Assembly (NCBI GenBank): GCA_004369085.1
Contig: ML210152.1
Span: forward strand, 265,479 to 329,478
Source of the DNA: Coprinopsis marcescibilis
Taxonomy: Eukaryota; Basidiomycota; Agaricomycetes; Agaricales; Psathyrellaceae
Direction of reading: 5' to 3'
Length of the DNA stretch: 64,000 bases
Part shown: in pieces, positions 36,808-49,433 of the stretch
How positions within the stretch are numbered: the first letter of the stretch is position 1
How the letters are laid out: each line of letters begins with the position of its first letter
Notes under the pieces: model-generated
What the model saw: only the letters and a program-made list of their open reading frames with translations
What the model was told of the DNA's origin: nothing
Database searches by the model: none
Program-made: the position numbers and the translations under genes

Positions 36808-38050
36808 CTATCGCCACACGCGTATCCAAGGTGCTCGGAAATTCCGTCCTTCAGCAACAAAGGTATTTTGCTTGGTAAGAAAGTCGCTAACGGGGAGGTG
36901 GAGCAGGCGCAACGGCTGGTTCGAGGTTTGTTTGGAATAATTTAACAGTAACCGTTGCAGGAGGGAAAAGAGTCTGTCTAGGTCGGTTACAGTCACCCTC
37001 TCTCGTTGCAAACATCGCAGCGCTCGCGGTAGCAGAGAGGGGTTGCTGCAAAGTCACCACTACTCCCACGATGACTCTGTACTTCTCTATGAAGCGCGAG
37101 CCCGTCCATTGCTGTTTGGACGATACGAAGGTACAGAACCTCCAGTTTCTTCGTCCTCCCCCCAGTGCGTATTCCTGACGTGGACGGTGTCCTCGAGCTC
37201 GGTAACAGCATTGAACAAATCCTCCAAATGGGCGAGGACACTTTCTCCTGGAGGGAATAGGCCTTCTGTATTTGAGACAAATTATCCCAGTAACTTGGGC
37301 GCGATGGACTGTCCGAAGGATGAGTTCAATTACCGGGATATGACAAAGACTTCTATACCTTGATTCTCCGGTGAGATAAAGGATAAATCGACGGATGTGC
37401 GGCTGACTGTCAAAATACTTCATGATGCGGGGCTCCGGGCGAGTAGTAGCGATGATTCTGAACGGATGTGGGAGGCGTGGCGCCCAGCTCCGTAGGATGT
37501 CAACGATCACGGCGTCCTGTCCTTCGTCGAGTGCATCGATGATCGTTATGAAGGTTTGCCTGAGGGTAGGAGTGGGCATATGGGTAGAATTATGGATTCG
37601 AATTGTCGTATGAGTTTCGCAGAAGCCAATGTGCTGATCCTTCGTCAATTCCGTGCTTGACTTTGTCGAAGTTATATCACACAGGCCATGAAGTATTGCT
37701 GTCATAAGATTGGAGGGTGTTGATTGGCTCCATCTGCGAAAAATAACTCGACAATGAGGACTCCGTGTCCTTGCCTCTCTCTGTGTTTGCTGGAAGTGCA
37801 TGGGCTGGTGCCAACTTCCCACTTCCTACAGGATCTACAATCACCAGTAGCTTTGCACTTGAGCTTCCTTCAGTATGAGACGAAATCCATGAATGGATCT
37901 CCTCGATGTGCTTCTGGCGAGTGCCTGATGAAAGGTGCGAGCTATATCCCAGGAGCAGTAGCAGTTTTTGAGATCTCCTATGCGGCGTAGGGCTTCATGC
38001 GGCTCCAAATATGTGCCTATTATATTCAAATTGTGATTAGTCGATTCCAT
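36808..38050 (-). pseudogene. NACHT-domain NLR relic
   Basis: Minus-strand remains of the family seen at the left edge of the window, read across several frames: EPHEALRRIGDLKNC and SWDIARTFHQ (38000-37930); after a frameshift near 37925 TRQKHIEEIHSWISSHTEG and a degenerate Walker A, VDPVGSGKLAPAHA, whose Ser/Thr is lost. Another frame carries an intact Walker B region (ITIIDALDEGQDAVIVDILR; FRIIATTRPEPRIMKYFDS), later RFIEKYRVIVG, and finally NYSKQTSNQPLRLLHLPVSD down to about 36880. No TPR follows. Each block aligns by eye with the NACHT-TPR gene at 1-3664, in the same order. The gene is clearly dead. Confidence 0.85.
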
Positions 38051-39187
38051 TGGTATACTACATGAGATTCTTACAAGATTCTAAGAATGTTCAACATCCC
38101 ACACTGCGACAGACATTTCGATGTCGTGCGGGCAGACATTTTGCGCCTTGGTGAACACCTCAACAACTGCTGAAAAGTTGAGCCATCGGTCGCAGTCAGC
38201 TGTTGGTCCCCGCTCACTTGACTTCACTGGTCTCTTGACATTCGCTCGCGTTCTGGACTGTGGAGTGTGTTTCGCGCCCTGCGCCCATTTGTTGATCTTT
38301 TGGCGGATCTGGATTGGTTATCAGTTAGGACAAACTAAACTTTCGGAACGACGCTTTACCATGACAATCTTATACTCTTCTGCCCGCTGGGTTGTTTGTT
38401 TGTTGGTTATTTGTCGACATTCAATGGAGATTTGGCCCGGAAATGCAAGAAGCGAATAACAGGACGCGCGCTCAGGCAGAACTCGAAGAGATAAAAAGGA
38501 GCGACGTTGACTGAAAGTAGCTACTCACGAAGGGTATGGATCTATCGCCATATTGACGCCATTCCATTCTATCGTTTAGTCCGTTGGCCCTGACTTGAAT
38601 CTGTCATTTCAGCTGGTATCTCATTGTCAACCTAGACGTCAGTACTCAGTTTCCATTCTGCGAGGAGGACAAACGAGGCTGCGACTTGCCTAAACAACCA
38701 TTCACTTCAACTGCCTCCTAGTAGAGCACATATTTCCGAGCCTTCGGTGCCAGAAATACTTCAGATCAAAGTATTGCTAGGTTAACTCGGTTTGACACGA
38801 CTTCCTGAGCCAAGAGGCAGAGACTCCAAGCACCTGCCAAATCGGCGACCTTATGGAAGGAATTCTTTTCGATTTGTTCGTACAATGATCCGTTTGGAAT
38901 TCGCCTGGCTTGTGAGTTTGATATGACGTACAAATCGGCAGCAGCTATTTATTGGCGAGAACTGCTATTGTGATAAGAGGGTGGTGAGAGTGAAGGCTTC
39001 AAGGCGTGTTGAGCCGTCCATCATTTCCGCTTGCCTCGAGGTCGAAATTGATATGATTCCATTCCAGATGGAATTTGATGTTTTCATTCTAATACTCTTA
39101 ATCGTAGTCCTCTTCGTTTGAGCATGTACAGGTACGAAGTCTAATCAACACAAAGCAAGTCGTAATAAGTAAGGTAAAGCAGCAGTT
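38051..39187. other. Gene-free stretch between the NLR relic and the antiporter
   Basis: About 1.1 kb with no recognisable coding or RNA gene. The right end is the 3' flank of the antiporter gene. Confidence 0.45.
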
Positions 39188-42100
39188 CTACGAAGTAGAA
39201 GAAGTAGCCGATGCTTGCAGGATCAGTAAACTAGCATCAGTTTTTGTGATAACGAGCGCCGCTCCGACATCGCCCAAAGTCTTCGGCACAGAGCTTCCAA
39301 TATGAGATCCCGTTTCCGTGATGAACTGCCTAAGCTCCCGCCCCAAAGGCTCCACAGCCATCCTCCTCGATCGCCCGGCAAGCACAATGACAGTCCTCCC
39401 CAACACAGTCGCCGCCTTTTCGACTTCCCCTTTCACAAGCTCTGTAACAGTGCGAAGTGGGGTTGCCGAATCTTGAGACGAGAATGTGATACGGCTGATC
39501 GCCGAGGTGATGGTCGCACTGTGCGTGTTTGTTGGGTTTGTGTATCTTTCCCATAGCAAGTTATCAGCGGTGTCGGATGCAAGACGGGTCTGCGTCGTGT
39601 GAGCGCCATATACAGTGTCTGCAGCTGCCACGGTGATCTAAGAAATGGGAAAAAATGTCAGGAAGAACAATCAGCCGACCAGTGTTTCGTAACCACGTAC
39701 GTGAGGATGCTGTGGAGGTGGGGACATGGGGCTCAGTGGGGACATTGGCCGCTCCTTGATGTCTGCTCCTGCGGACGACTCTTCCTCTGCCTTCGAGATA
39801 CGAATCACAGTCGCACTAACGAACGACCTAGCGCAGAGCTGTACAAGGAAGGACAGCGCCAATCGATCGTCGGGACCGCCGAAGAAGGGAAGGAAAAGGT
39901 GCTGAGCGCCAGACACTTGGCCTGAAGTCACCCCCCTGTCCACAAAGAGAGCAACATCTGTCGAACACCTCAAAAAGACGCTGCGAATAAACTCTGAATA
40001 AACCACGGAACTGGTCTGGTCCTGGGTGGTGGTCCGGTGGAAGACGCCGTCGAACGGGTTCCTGGCTTGCTGACTGTGGCTCTGGGTATCTGTTTCAAGT
40101 AAAACGGATGTTGTTCCCCGCGACCAGGGTATAATCACCATCTCAGATTCCGAATCGAGAACGTGTTGTGAGACGGCGTTGGTGAATTCATCATGGTTCA
40201 CGATTGAGAGATGTGCCGAGACGGCGAGATTGTTAAGGTAACCGAATGAACGGAACACGGTGATCACTGGGTCGTTGTAGAGGAGGGCCTCGGCCTCTTG
40301 GGATTTAAGCACGGCCGAAGTTCGATGGGTGAGTTCCAAGAGTCGAAGGGCGTCGATGCTGATATTAGATTGTAAAGCATTGTCTTGAGTACTGAGAGAA
40401 CTGGAGCTTTCCTTGACCTTGACCTCCGGTTCTCCGGGTTGTGTGTCGCTTGGAGCTGGGGCAATCGCTTTGGGGTTCACAGCAGCCTCGTTGCATTGAA
40501 GAAGCTGGCAGAGTGTCATCGCCGCCGGGAGCTGTTCCACCTTTTCCAGAACCATGGCGAATCTCGTCTTCATCTCAGCATCCGCCGGCTTGTGAGGAAC
40601 GTGCTTCGATTCCGTCTCTCCTCCGTCCTTCTCCTTTGACATAGATACCCGGTATTTGGCCGGGTAGAAAAGAAGAGTCAAAGGGGTTGTGATGAACGTC
40701 AACACTAGGGCGTGCACAACGAACATGGAGAATGTGCGGGGATCAAGGACACCAGCTTGAAGACCGATATTGAGGACGATAAGCTCAACGAGACTATCAA
40801 TATTGGTCAGCCACATGTTTAGCAAGATTTGGTAGTATATTCCAAGCCTAAAGGAGAATTAACTCACCCCTTGCAACTCATTAAGGATCCAATGGCACCT
40901 GCTTCACGCCAATCAAAGCCGAACGCCAATGCGGCGCCTGCACACGCCAAGAACTTCGAGGCAAAGGCAACAACGCAGATTAAAATCGTATATCCCCAGG
41001 TAATCCCGTTATCCAACAATCCCAGATTTGTCTTGAGACCCGATAGGGTAAAATACTAGAAAGAAAGCCCGAAGATCAATAACATGTCAGATTCACTGCG
41101 TCGACGCTCTTAACGGACTACTCACGATCGGTAGGAGCAAAATCGATACAAGATCTTCGATCTTTTCCACGAGGGAAATCGCGAAACCGTTTTCGTGGGG
41201 AATGATGAGTCCTGCGAGAAAGCCGCCTGACAACAAAGGAATTAGTTTGCGTTAGTTGGCACACGATGGGAACCGTTAATGGACCCACCGAAGATTGCAT
41301 GGACCCCAATGATGTCGGTAAAAAATGCTGATATAAAGACAATCAACAGGGTGACCGTCATCATGAACGTGGTCGGGCTGCCTTGTTCCAAGCTTCCAGT
41401 CCTCCTAGCAAGCCATACGAAACCCAGTCGCACAGGATACAAAAGAAAGATCGTGTATCCGAGGGTGGCAAGCAAGATATAGAGGGCCGAAAGCCCGGCC
41501 GACGCATTGACAAGGGCGACGGTCAAAGCGAGCAGGACCCATCCAATCACATCGTTGCCAATGCCTGCCGACAAAACGATGACTCCAACCTGGGTATCAA
41601 TGAGCTTGAGCTCACTTAGAATGCGGCACAGCACTGGGAATGCAGTGATGCCGATGGCAACAGCGCAGAATAGAAGGAAATGTCCCATGTTGACGCTATC
41701 GTTCATGAACTCCCTGTACAGTCCTACGCCGAGAGCTGCGCCCAGTCCCAATGGGATGATCAAGCCTGCAAGTGACACAGTAAAGGATGCCTTGACATTC
41801 CTCTTTAGCAGCCTGGTATCGATTTCCAGGCCGACAAGGAACAGGAACAGGATAAGGCCGATGGTCGCGGTGAGGTTGAGCAGTGGCATTGACGGTTCAG
41901 GGAAGATGGTGTCGAGGAATCCAGGGATACGCCCCATAACTGTTGGACCGAGAATAACACCACTGATGACCTCTGCGATGACTCTAGGTTGGCGAAGACG
42001 TGACAGAGGTAACGCAAGAAGTTGAGTGAATGCGATAATGATCACTACGCGTGAACGGTTGGGGTCAACAGGGCGCTTGAGGACCGATTCGTTCCTTCAA

Positions 42101-42287
42101 CTTACCGAGTTGTATCACCCATAGTCTAAAAGGATTGGCGGCATTGAAATGGGTTGGAATGTCTCCAGTTATAACACCCCCCTTCAAATATGTGAGCTGG
42201 CAGTTTATGACAAGAAGTGAGACATTATACCTCTGCTCTCGCGATTATGCGAGCTGCTGCATCCAATTGTCGGGAAAATTCACCCAT
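39188..42287 (-). CDS. KHA1: K+/H+ antiporter, CPA2 family (Kha1 type)
   Basis: Monovalent cation/proton antiporter of endomembranes (Golgi-like in yeast), setting luminal pH and K+. Seven exons: 42287-42231, 42181-42106, 42044-41289, 41226-41126, 41055-40868, 40793-39701 and 39637-39188, about 906 aa (yeast Kha1 873). The N-terminus is [13 protein letters not shown] then [16 protein letters not shown]. About twelve membrane helices follow, with [53 protein letters not shown], the ion-binding-type [29 protein letters not shown] and [20 protein letters not shown]. The long cytosolic tail contains [20 protein letters not shown] and ends in a Ser/Thr-rich segment. The start was found by splicing two short 5' exons; both introns are GT-AG and keep frame. 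Confidence 0.93.
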
Positions 42288-42819
42288 GTCCGAGCAAGAC
42301 TACTGGGGAATGAATATGGTGGAGATTAGGAACTGGGCGGCGGAGTCGAGTCTCATTTGAACCCTATTGCTGTACTTTATGGACCATGGTTGTGATGCTA
42401 ACAGCATGAAACTGTTACAATCAAGACTAAGCTCAGGTTAACTCCGAAAACAAGTGGAGCGCCCTGCCAGGACCATTCCATCAAATTCTTGGAGTCGACG
42501 CCAAGGATTGGAAATAACGCGGAATTCGGTTCCAACATTCTAATTATTTGTCGACGAAGGGTTTACAGGTTGGGAAGGGATGGGCTACAAGCATAAAGAC
42601 AAAGCTGCAGATTCTGAAAACATGTCCCAAAAGCCTTCTGAGATCTAAGAATAGCTTGGGTATGTTTTAATATGACTTGCAGTCACCAAACCTTGGATTG
42701 TGCGTAACCTGCGCGAAGCTCGGAGCGCAACTAGTAATTGTCAGATCATGATGTCGTTCGCAACTTGTGCTGTTCTCGACTCGGCGGCAAGAGGTGAATG
42801 ACACCGTAAATATGTCGAA
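42288..42819. other. Intergenic spacer between KHA1 and BUD31
   Basis: Promoter side of the antiporter and 3' flank of BUD31; no other gene seen. Confidence 0.5.
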
Positions 42820-43486
42820 TCAGGAATCCGAGCTACAGCCACGACAACCTGCATCGCAACGAATTTAGAGCAGGGTGCACATCCAACAGGATGGAAAGAC
42901 ATACCACAATGAACGCACTCCACAACTGTTCCAGAACGCACTTGTGCCTTGGGAACACGACATATACATGTCGAGCCCTGGTAGTTCATGTCCTTTGTAG
43001 TAACTAATTAGTTTGCGCTGCGACCCATAATCAGCCCGTGAAACCCACCCTGGTTTGAATGCAACGCAGACAACAAAGCTTTTCGTAGCCAGTCTTCTTC
43101 CATTTCGCAACGAGACTGGAACAGTTTGATGCTTATCAGTCGCAACTGGGGATGAAACGTGAAGGCAACCTACTTTGCATCAGCATAGCCTTCCTTCAGC
43201 AACCAGTCGTAGAGCTCTCTCGAGATGGCTTCACGCTTGTAGTATAGCTCGTAAATATACCTTGACCGCGCATGAGATATTCTCATAATAGGCCACAGTG
43301 ACTCGGCCTTTCGCTTTCCCTCGTGGCTTTCATTCTCAGCGTCACGCATCTTTCGCGCATAGTCGTCGAGGATCTACAACTGGGGTCAATAAGTAGATGT
43401 TAGAAGCCTAAGAACGTACATACTGCTTCAATCTCCTCGTATCCCTCTGGGGGATTCTTAGTGCGGGTTGTTCGAATCTTTGGCAT
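42820..43486 (-). CDS. BUD31: BUD31/G10 pre-mRNA splicing factor
   Basis: Small zinc-binding spliceosome protein (Cwc14) of activated complexes. Five exons: 43486-43424, 43373-43174, 43115-43049, 42992-42905 and 42848-42820, 148 aa against about 144-157 in the family. Nearly every part matches the conserved G10 pattern: [91 protein letters not shown] and [14 protein letters not shown]. The zinc cysteines are present and are spread over the last three exons. It is transcribed divergently from the REEP-like gene, with a 331-bp shared promoter region. Confidence 0.97.
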
Positions 43487-43817
43487 GATGGACGGCGGTG
43501 AGAGCAGACCCAAACGGCAAAGCACAGCGTTCTACTGCTCGACGACGATGAGCTCAGTTGCGCTGACTCATCAAAGCCTCTGAATTTAACAAAGCCAAAC
43601 TCATTAACCCAAGCCTGGGGCGGCCAAAAACATGTTCGACCCACGAACTCTGCATCTGTTTCGACTGCAATAACAGGCGTGTATAGCTGCGGACGCCGAA
43701 GACGCTGCTGCTGGCAGGTTTACAGCTGGTCTACATGAGAGGTAGACAAATCCCCTGACACTCTACCCCCAACACCGACAACGAACACCGCACTATCATA
43801 CGTTTGCTGTCACCAAA
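43487..43817. promoter_or_regulatory. Bidirectional promoter region (BUD31 / REEP-like gene)
   Basis: 331 bp between two divergent starts. No discrete motif stands out; the role follows from geometry alone. Confidence 0.5.
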
Positions 43818-45991
43818 ATGCCGCTATTCGTCCCAGTTCTTCGAGGGGTTATGCTCTTCATGAACGTGTACGAGTCATACAAGACCTTGAAACCACCGCC
43901 GCCATCTACAAGAAACCCGACACGTCCAAGTGTACGAGCGGCCACACAGCGTAAGAGAGATTTAAAGGGATGTATGGCAATATGGATCGTGTGGGTATGT
44001 TACATCATCGTTCCAGCAAATGGGCGTCGTCTAACACTTAATTTAGTGCAGTTTTGCGCTGTATGAGCGCTTCATTGAAAGCATTGTGAATCTCTTTATA
44101 CCATTCTATGACGAATTCAAGTCGCTGGCCATGCTATTCCTAATTCTAACAAGAGCTAGGGTGCGTTTTGCTTTCCAAATAACTTCTCAGTGACTCAACC
44201 GTGATTTAGGGAGCTGAGCCCATCTTTCTGCATGTCCTGCGACCTTTAATTCGCCCATACGACTCAACAATCGACGGTACCTTGGATGTGCTCCGAATGA
44301 CTGGAGACTTCGTTTTCGCCCTCGCATCCTTCCCTGTTCACCTTGGTTTGAAGTGGTTGCACAGTCGATACCACCTATACGGGAGGCCGGAGAGCGACGT
44401 CGATTCTGGCTCAGAATCAGGGGCCAACCAAGCGGCGGACATGGTGTTTGCAGATGATCCGTCTGATGAAGTCGCTGGACTTACTCAAAGATCAAGCGAT
44501 TCAATCGACGTTACACCGAAGCGAAATCCACCACCTCGACGAGGCTCTGCGGATACGATCCAAGCATCATCGCGGATCACTGACGGCGGTGCCTCGACGC
44601 AATCAATTATCAGGCGCAGTCCGCAGACTCGGGCTCAAAATGGAGCTCAAGCCCATGAAATATGGCACCCTCCGCGGTCAGCGTATGACGATGCAGGGTC
44701 GTTAACGACATCTCCCAATCTCAGCAACATGGGAAGCCCCCCGGCTCTGCAACAGTCCACAGTGGTGGAGGAGATCGAAGAGTGGCGAAAATATCCCGCC
44801 TTTCCTTCAGCCTATCCACCCACTCCCCTCACAACGACCTCCCACCTCGCCATGGCAACAGCAGCAATGTCTTCACAGCTCTTTGCCCCTATACCTGAAG
44901 AGCCCCACCTTCTGCCCCGGCAGGATTTTCGGCGGTCGCTCAAACAGCCGCGTAAGCCACTGGATCCCGGCTTCGCGGATGATTTGAGCGACTACAGTGA
45001 CCAACCAGTTGGGATCCACCATTTCCATTCCTTTACAGGGACAAGCGCGACTGCAGTAGACTCTGAAGATGACAACGTATCCGACGACACGTCATACGAC
45101 GAAGAAGACAGTTTCGACAAAACTCTTCGAACGCCTCTGCAGCCGTATGGTTCGTTGCGATCGCGCGCGTTGCCTCAAGCACTCCCTCTCTCCTCATTTC
45201 CCAGTCAATCGACCGCAGTAAACAGCGTTGATACTGCGTCTTCACTTAGAACACGGGCTTTGTCCGACGCAGCCTCGAGCCCCGTTTCCCCTTCCGACTC
45301 ATTTAGCGGGGCTTCCTCCGCGATGGAGATGGAAGCTACGGCGAAACCGGGTGATATCAAGCCCCAAGCTCGGCGTCTGGACAGTACCATGCCCAAGAAC
45401 AAAGAGCGCCAACCCCTTCAACCGCAACGACGCACCCGACCACGCCCTAGCCCTGTCAAAAAGAGGAAGGTGTCTAGACCTCAGCCTCTCGATGACGGAA
45501 CCTCAACCACCGCCAGCGATTTCACTGCCGATGACGACGCTGAACCCTCGTCTGCGGAGGGCAAGGAGGGGGCCAAGGATTTCTACGTACCCGGCGACCA
45601 GAAGGTTCGAGATCCGAAAAGACGCCGTGTCATAGGAGCCACCACTGCCCCTCGAAAGATTCCAGCCAGCGCTACCTCGACCAGGGCTGTGTCAAATTCC
45701 CGTGTTCCACGTCGACCTTCTCCAAATCATGATCGAACACGGTCAAGTTCGCACATTCTGGCCAAAGACCAAGCTATCGGGACCAGAGCTGGTCCGAATT
45801 CAACGCTGAGCAGAAAGCCATCTCGTATCACTCGTTCGAAAGCAGACAACGGCCTCATGGGCGCCAGCACACTTGCTGGCCCTTCTACCACTGTTCCTCT
45901 TCCGCAAGAATCGGGGAGTTCGTCAGGAAATGCGAGTGATATCTCCAGAAACCCGTCTCGAAGGCTGCGATCTGCAAATGTCGTTACTTAA
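43818..45991 (+). CDS. REEP/Yop1-like (TB2/DP1/HVA22) membrane protein with long Ser-rich tail
   Basis: ER-shaping protein family of hairpin membrane helices. Three exons (43818-43994, 44047-44160, 44210-45991) give about 690 aa. Residues 1-150 are the TB2/DP1/HVA22 region: FVPVLRGVMLFMNVYESYKT, a short basic loop, WIVWCSFALYERFIESIVNL, FIPFYDEFKSLAMLFLIL, RARGAEPIFLHVLRPLI. The remaining 540 residues are disordered and rich in Ser, Pro, Thr and Asp, with possible phosphosites (TPKRNPPPRR) and a basic cluster SPVKKRKVSRPQ resembling a classical nuclear localisation signal; further basic patches (KVRDPKRRRVIG) follow. The tail far exceeds that of yeast Yop1 (about 180 aa), but long tails occur in basidiomycete relatives. 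Function in the ER is inferred from the domain; a nuclear role is speculative. Confidence 0.9.
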
Positions 45992-48900
45992 GTTACTTTT
46001 TGGCAGGACGTCCTTTTTCTTTATCACATCTTACGAAACGAACCTTCATCCCGATGAACGTACGACCTCTCTCCCTAGACACTGTCCCCAAACTTGCACA
46101 CGCATTATCTCCTCTGCACACGCTACTTACTCATGCACGGTCTGCTCATAGTACCTCCCGGTATCCCTCTAACTGCTCTCTATTATTAGTTTGCATGCGT
46201 CAAACACGACCTTGTTTATAGATCTTTATCTTATCGGAATTAGCCGAACCAATGAGTTTACTAGGCGCCTTACCCCCTGATTTCAAGTCGTATGGAATAG
46301 AATATTTGTGAACTCAACATTCCGTATCGCCAATCTTCGCGAAGTTAGCGTCCTTCGTGTCACAACGCCACAAACTCTGTTGAGAGGGGATCGGAGATGG
46401 AGCCCCATGTCACCCATTGAGTTCGGCCTCGTGTTTAGTTCAAAAGCGGAAGCTGAGAAAATACCCGACCAAACTCAAGGTCACGGCAACTCAAACATAC
46501 GGAAATAGACATCTTGTTGGGACGTTGGTTTAACTGAAATCCGGCTGGCAAGTCACAGTTGAACAGCTCGTTCTTGATGTACCAGCCCCATGGGCCTCAC
46601 ATGCTTCCTGGCTTATTGGAGGTCAGGGATTCCCACTGTGTGGCCTCCGGAGCAATCGTTTCTGTTATCTGCCTCGTTGATCCTTCTCGGAGTTGTTAAT
46701 TTTCGCCTTTCCTTATCCAATGCCATTCCTCCGGATTTGATAATGTTACGAGACATGCTTCTACAATAGCGGTGAATAACTCCTGATGTTTCTTCTCTTC
46801 ACATGCATGTCCGGAGCGAGGCATACTCGAAGTAATTCGCCATATCGGATAGGTTGTGATGAGACCAACAGTCCACACATGATACTCTGTAACGGGGACC
46901 GCCCCCTTGACGCGCGCTTAATAACAACAACTGGCTGTCGCTGTTATCACTGATTTTGGGTGATTACTGGAAGTGATTAGTATCATAGTTCACCATCCAG
47001 AGTACGGGATACAAAGGGTCCTGCCCTTTGTAGCTAATCAGACACCCTTCCTTCCGCGTTTCAGCTTCCAGACGCATCTTGTTCCTCAACCTTCTTCTGT
47101 GACCCTGTGGAGTGCAATAGAAATGAATTAAAGCGGCATTTCACTTCGGGTGGTAAATTTACAGTACGCTGATTACATCGGTAATCAAGAACGAGCTGCA
47201 GGGGTCTCGCGGAGCCAAATGAAGAATGCCTCCTGTAAACCATAAGTTCTAAGTGTACAAGTCATCGCAGTGCGAGTCTCGAGATGATATGGACTAAGCA
47301 ACGTCAACTTTGTTCGGGGTGGGAAAATATTGGCATTTTTGAGCGTTGAGCGCTACAGGCTGGCATCTCCTCGATCGCCGGCTCCATGATTGTGGAAACT
47401 ACACGCTGCCCTCACATTCGTGATCAAACCGCAAGAGATAAAAAACCCAACCTGCACTATTCTGAAAATTTCACTAAGCGCAAAAAGAGTTATGAAAGAT
47501 ATAAATCGGACCGGTGATCAACAACTTCGCTCGAGTCGCCACACGGTCGATTAGCGGCTAAAAGTGCTTGCCCGTAGGTCATTTTGATCCTAGTTGATCA
47601 CAGGAGCAGACCAGCAGTTTACCTTCATGCTATAGAGGATAAACCATTGGCACGGCTTCATGCTACCATTTACTTAGAAATTCGCAGTTGTAGCAAGCTG
47701 ATATCAATTTCCTAAGATCTGCGGTCGGAACATAACGATAATGCTAATCAAGGGAACTTCTTCCCAATGAGCTCGGTTTCATATGTACACGCGCGTAGCT
47801 TGCTTGGTTTAATGTGAATGTGTCTTCTCTCTGCCATATCTAGACATATATCACTTAGTATCTATTATTGAGTTATCTGGCAACTCTCGGCGCCACCGAA
47901 CACCCGTAGTATACTCCCACTTCAAAGTATGCAACCAAGTCCATCCTTCTTTTGTTCGGTGTAAAGACCCTCCGAAGTAGCCTAGCAACGGGACCACCTG
48001 TAAACAGAAGTACAAAGCACTGTTGGCGCCACCTTTTGGTAAGGCGCACTCAATCACTGGCAGCTAGCCGGCGGCGCTGACGAAGTTCATGCACTTGCGA
48101 GCCGGAATATGACTTAGAAAATGCTGTGATACCGCCAGAAGAGGGACATGTAATATTACATACGGTGTGGACACTACTGAATTGGTGGACGGCTATCCAA
48201 CTCTCGCACTACCGCATGCCATTTGTGCAGACCCTGCGCGCCGGTTCGCGCGCAAAGCAATGCAAAGATGGCTTCTTTCAGACACAGTTTCCCTCTCGGG
48301 TTGGACACCGGGAATGTGCTCCGGCTTTGAGTGAAAGAGGTCTACACTGTCAATATCAATGCTGTATGAGCTGTACACATTGCACTTCAGCCTTGACGCA
48401 TACCAGGCTGTGCATCAGTGATGTTCGCCGATCAACCCTGGGCATTATCCCGCTTTCGTCTGGTACCTGGCGTCATTTCCCAACCGAATTCCTGGCCTGT
48501 GAAGCACACTCATGTAGGCGGTGCATTCAACATGCTCTGCATTGCGCATCGACGTCGCGTCAAATGTCGCGCGAATAGGCCACAGCTGTACGGCGTGTCT
48601 TGAAATATGTTCGGTCCGGCAATTTGTGCGGTGCGAGAACGCTTCTCAAAAGAACACAAGGCTCACCCAATCCAGCTGTTAACCACACGTACTGCGGCGG
48701 GCCTCCACCTTTGGTGGGGGTGGTTTCAGGCGTTCCTCCGCGCGGGTCGGTCAGTTGAGAAAAACACTGGACATTGATCTGGCTCATATTGACAGTGCTG
48801 GCAAAGGAATGGGGCGAGGTTTGCTTCTGTATCTCTTCAGAGCTCTCTGAGGTAGCAAACCAGCCTCAAGATCGGTGTAAACGACGGCTTTCGCGATTGC

Positions 48901-49433
48901 GCATTCTGCGCCACACTAATCACATACAGCATCGACGCGCCAACGAAATGATGCGATGACGGCATGGGAAATTTGGCATTCCACTTCCGGCCTCGTGTCG
49001 CCCCCCCTGTTCCATGGATAAGTTAGTTAAAGTCTTTAGGGCTTAGATTCTACAATTAAATTTACCTTAATACAATCTCAGAGCCGGTCACCAACGGCCT
49101 CGTGCCGTGGAACCAAATTGTCCATTGGGCAGGCGTTCGGAAATTCGGTTTTGGTCATACACGCCGCCACAGTGGCCTAAAGCATCCGAGCGCTAAATGG
49201 GGAAGAGGCAACACGAGATGTCCGCGATAGTCAACTGTAGTTTTCACTGGCTCATGACTTCCTTCGCCCGGCTGTCATTGTACGATCGGAGATCTCATTT
49301 ACACACGTAGCACAGGACTTGCCTTGCCACCAGGGGGCGTCCTATGGTGCGAAGGCCATATAAAATGAGCACTGAGGCAGAGTCCAGAATCATCGTAGCC
49401 CACTAGCCCTCCCCACTTCCAGTTCCCTGCAAC
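45992..49433. other. 3.4-kb gene-poor intergenic region
   Basis: No conserved frame, spliced exon series, tRNA or transposon ends could be identified on either strand. A CCACC-TTT-GGTGG hairpin lies near 48705-48718. The right end is the promoter of the gene starting at 49434. Confidence 0.45.
49359..49365 (+). promoter_or_regulatory. TATA box upstream of the 230-aa protein gene
   Basis: tataaaa lies 69 bp before the ATG at 49434. Called on motif and spacing. Confidence 0.55.
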
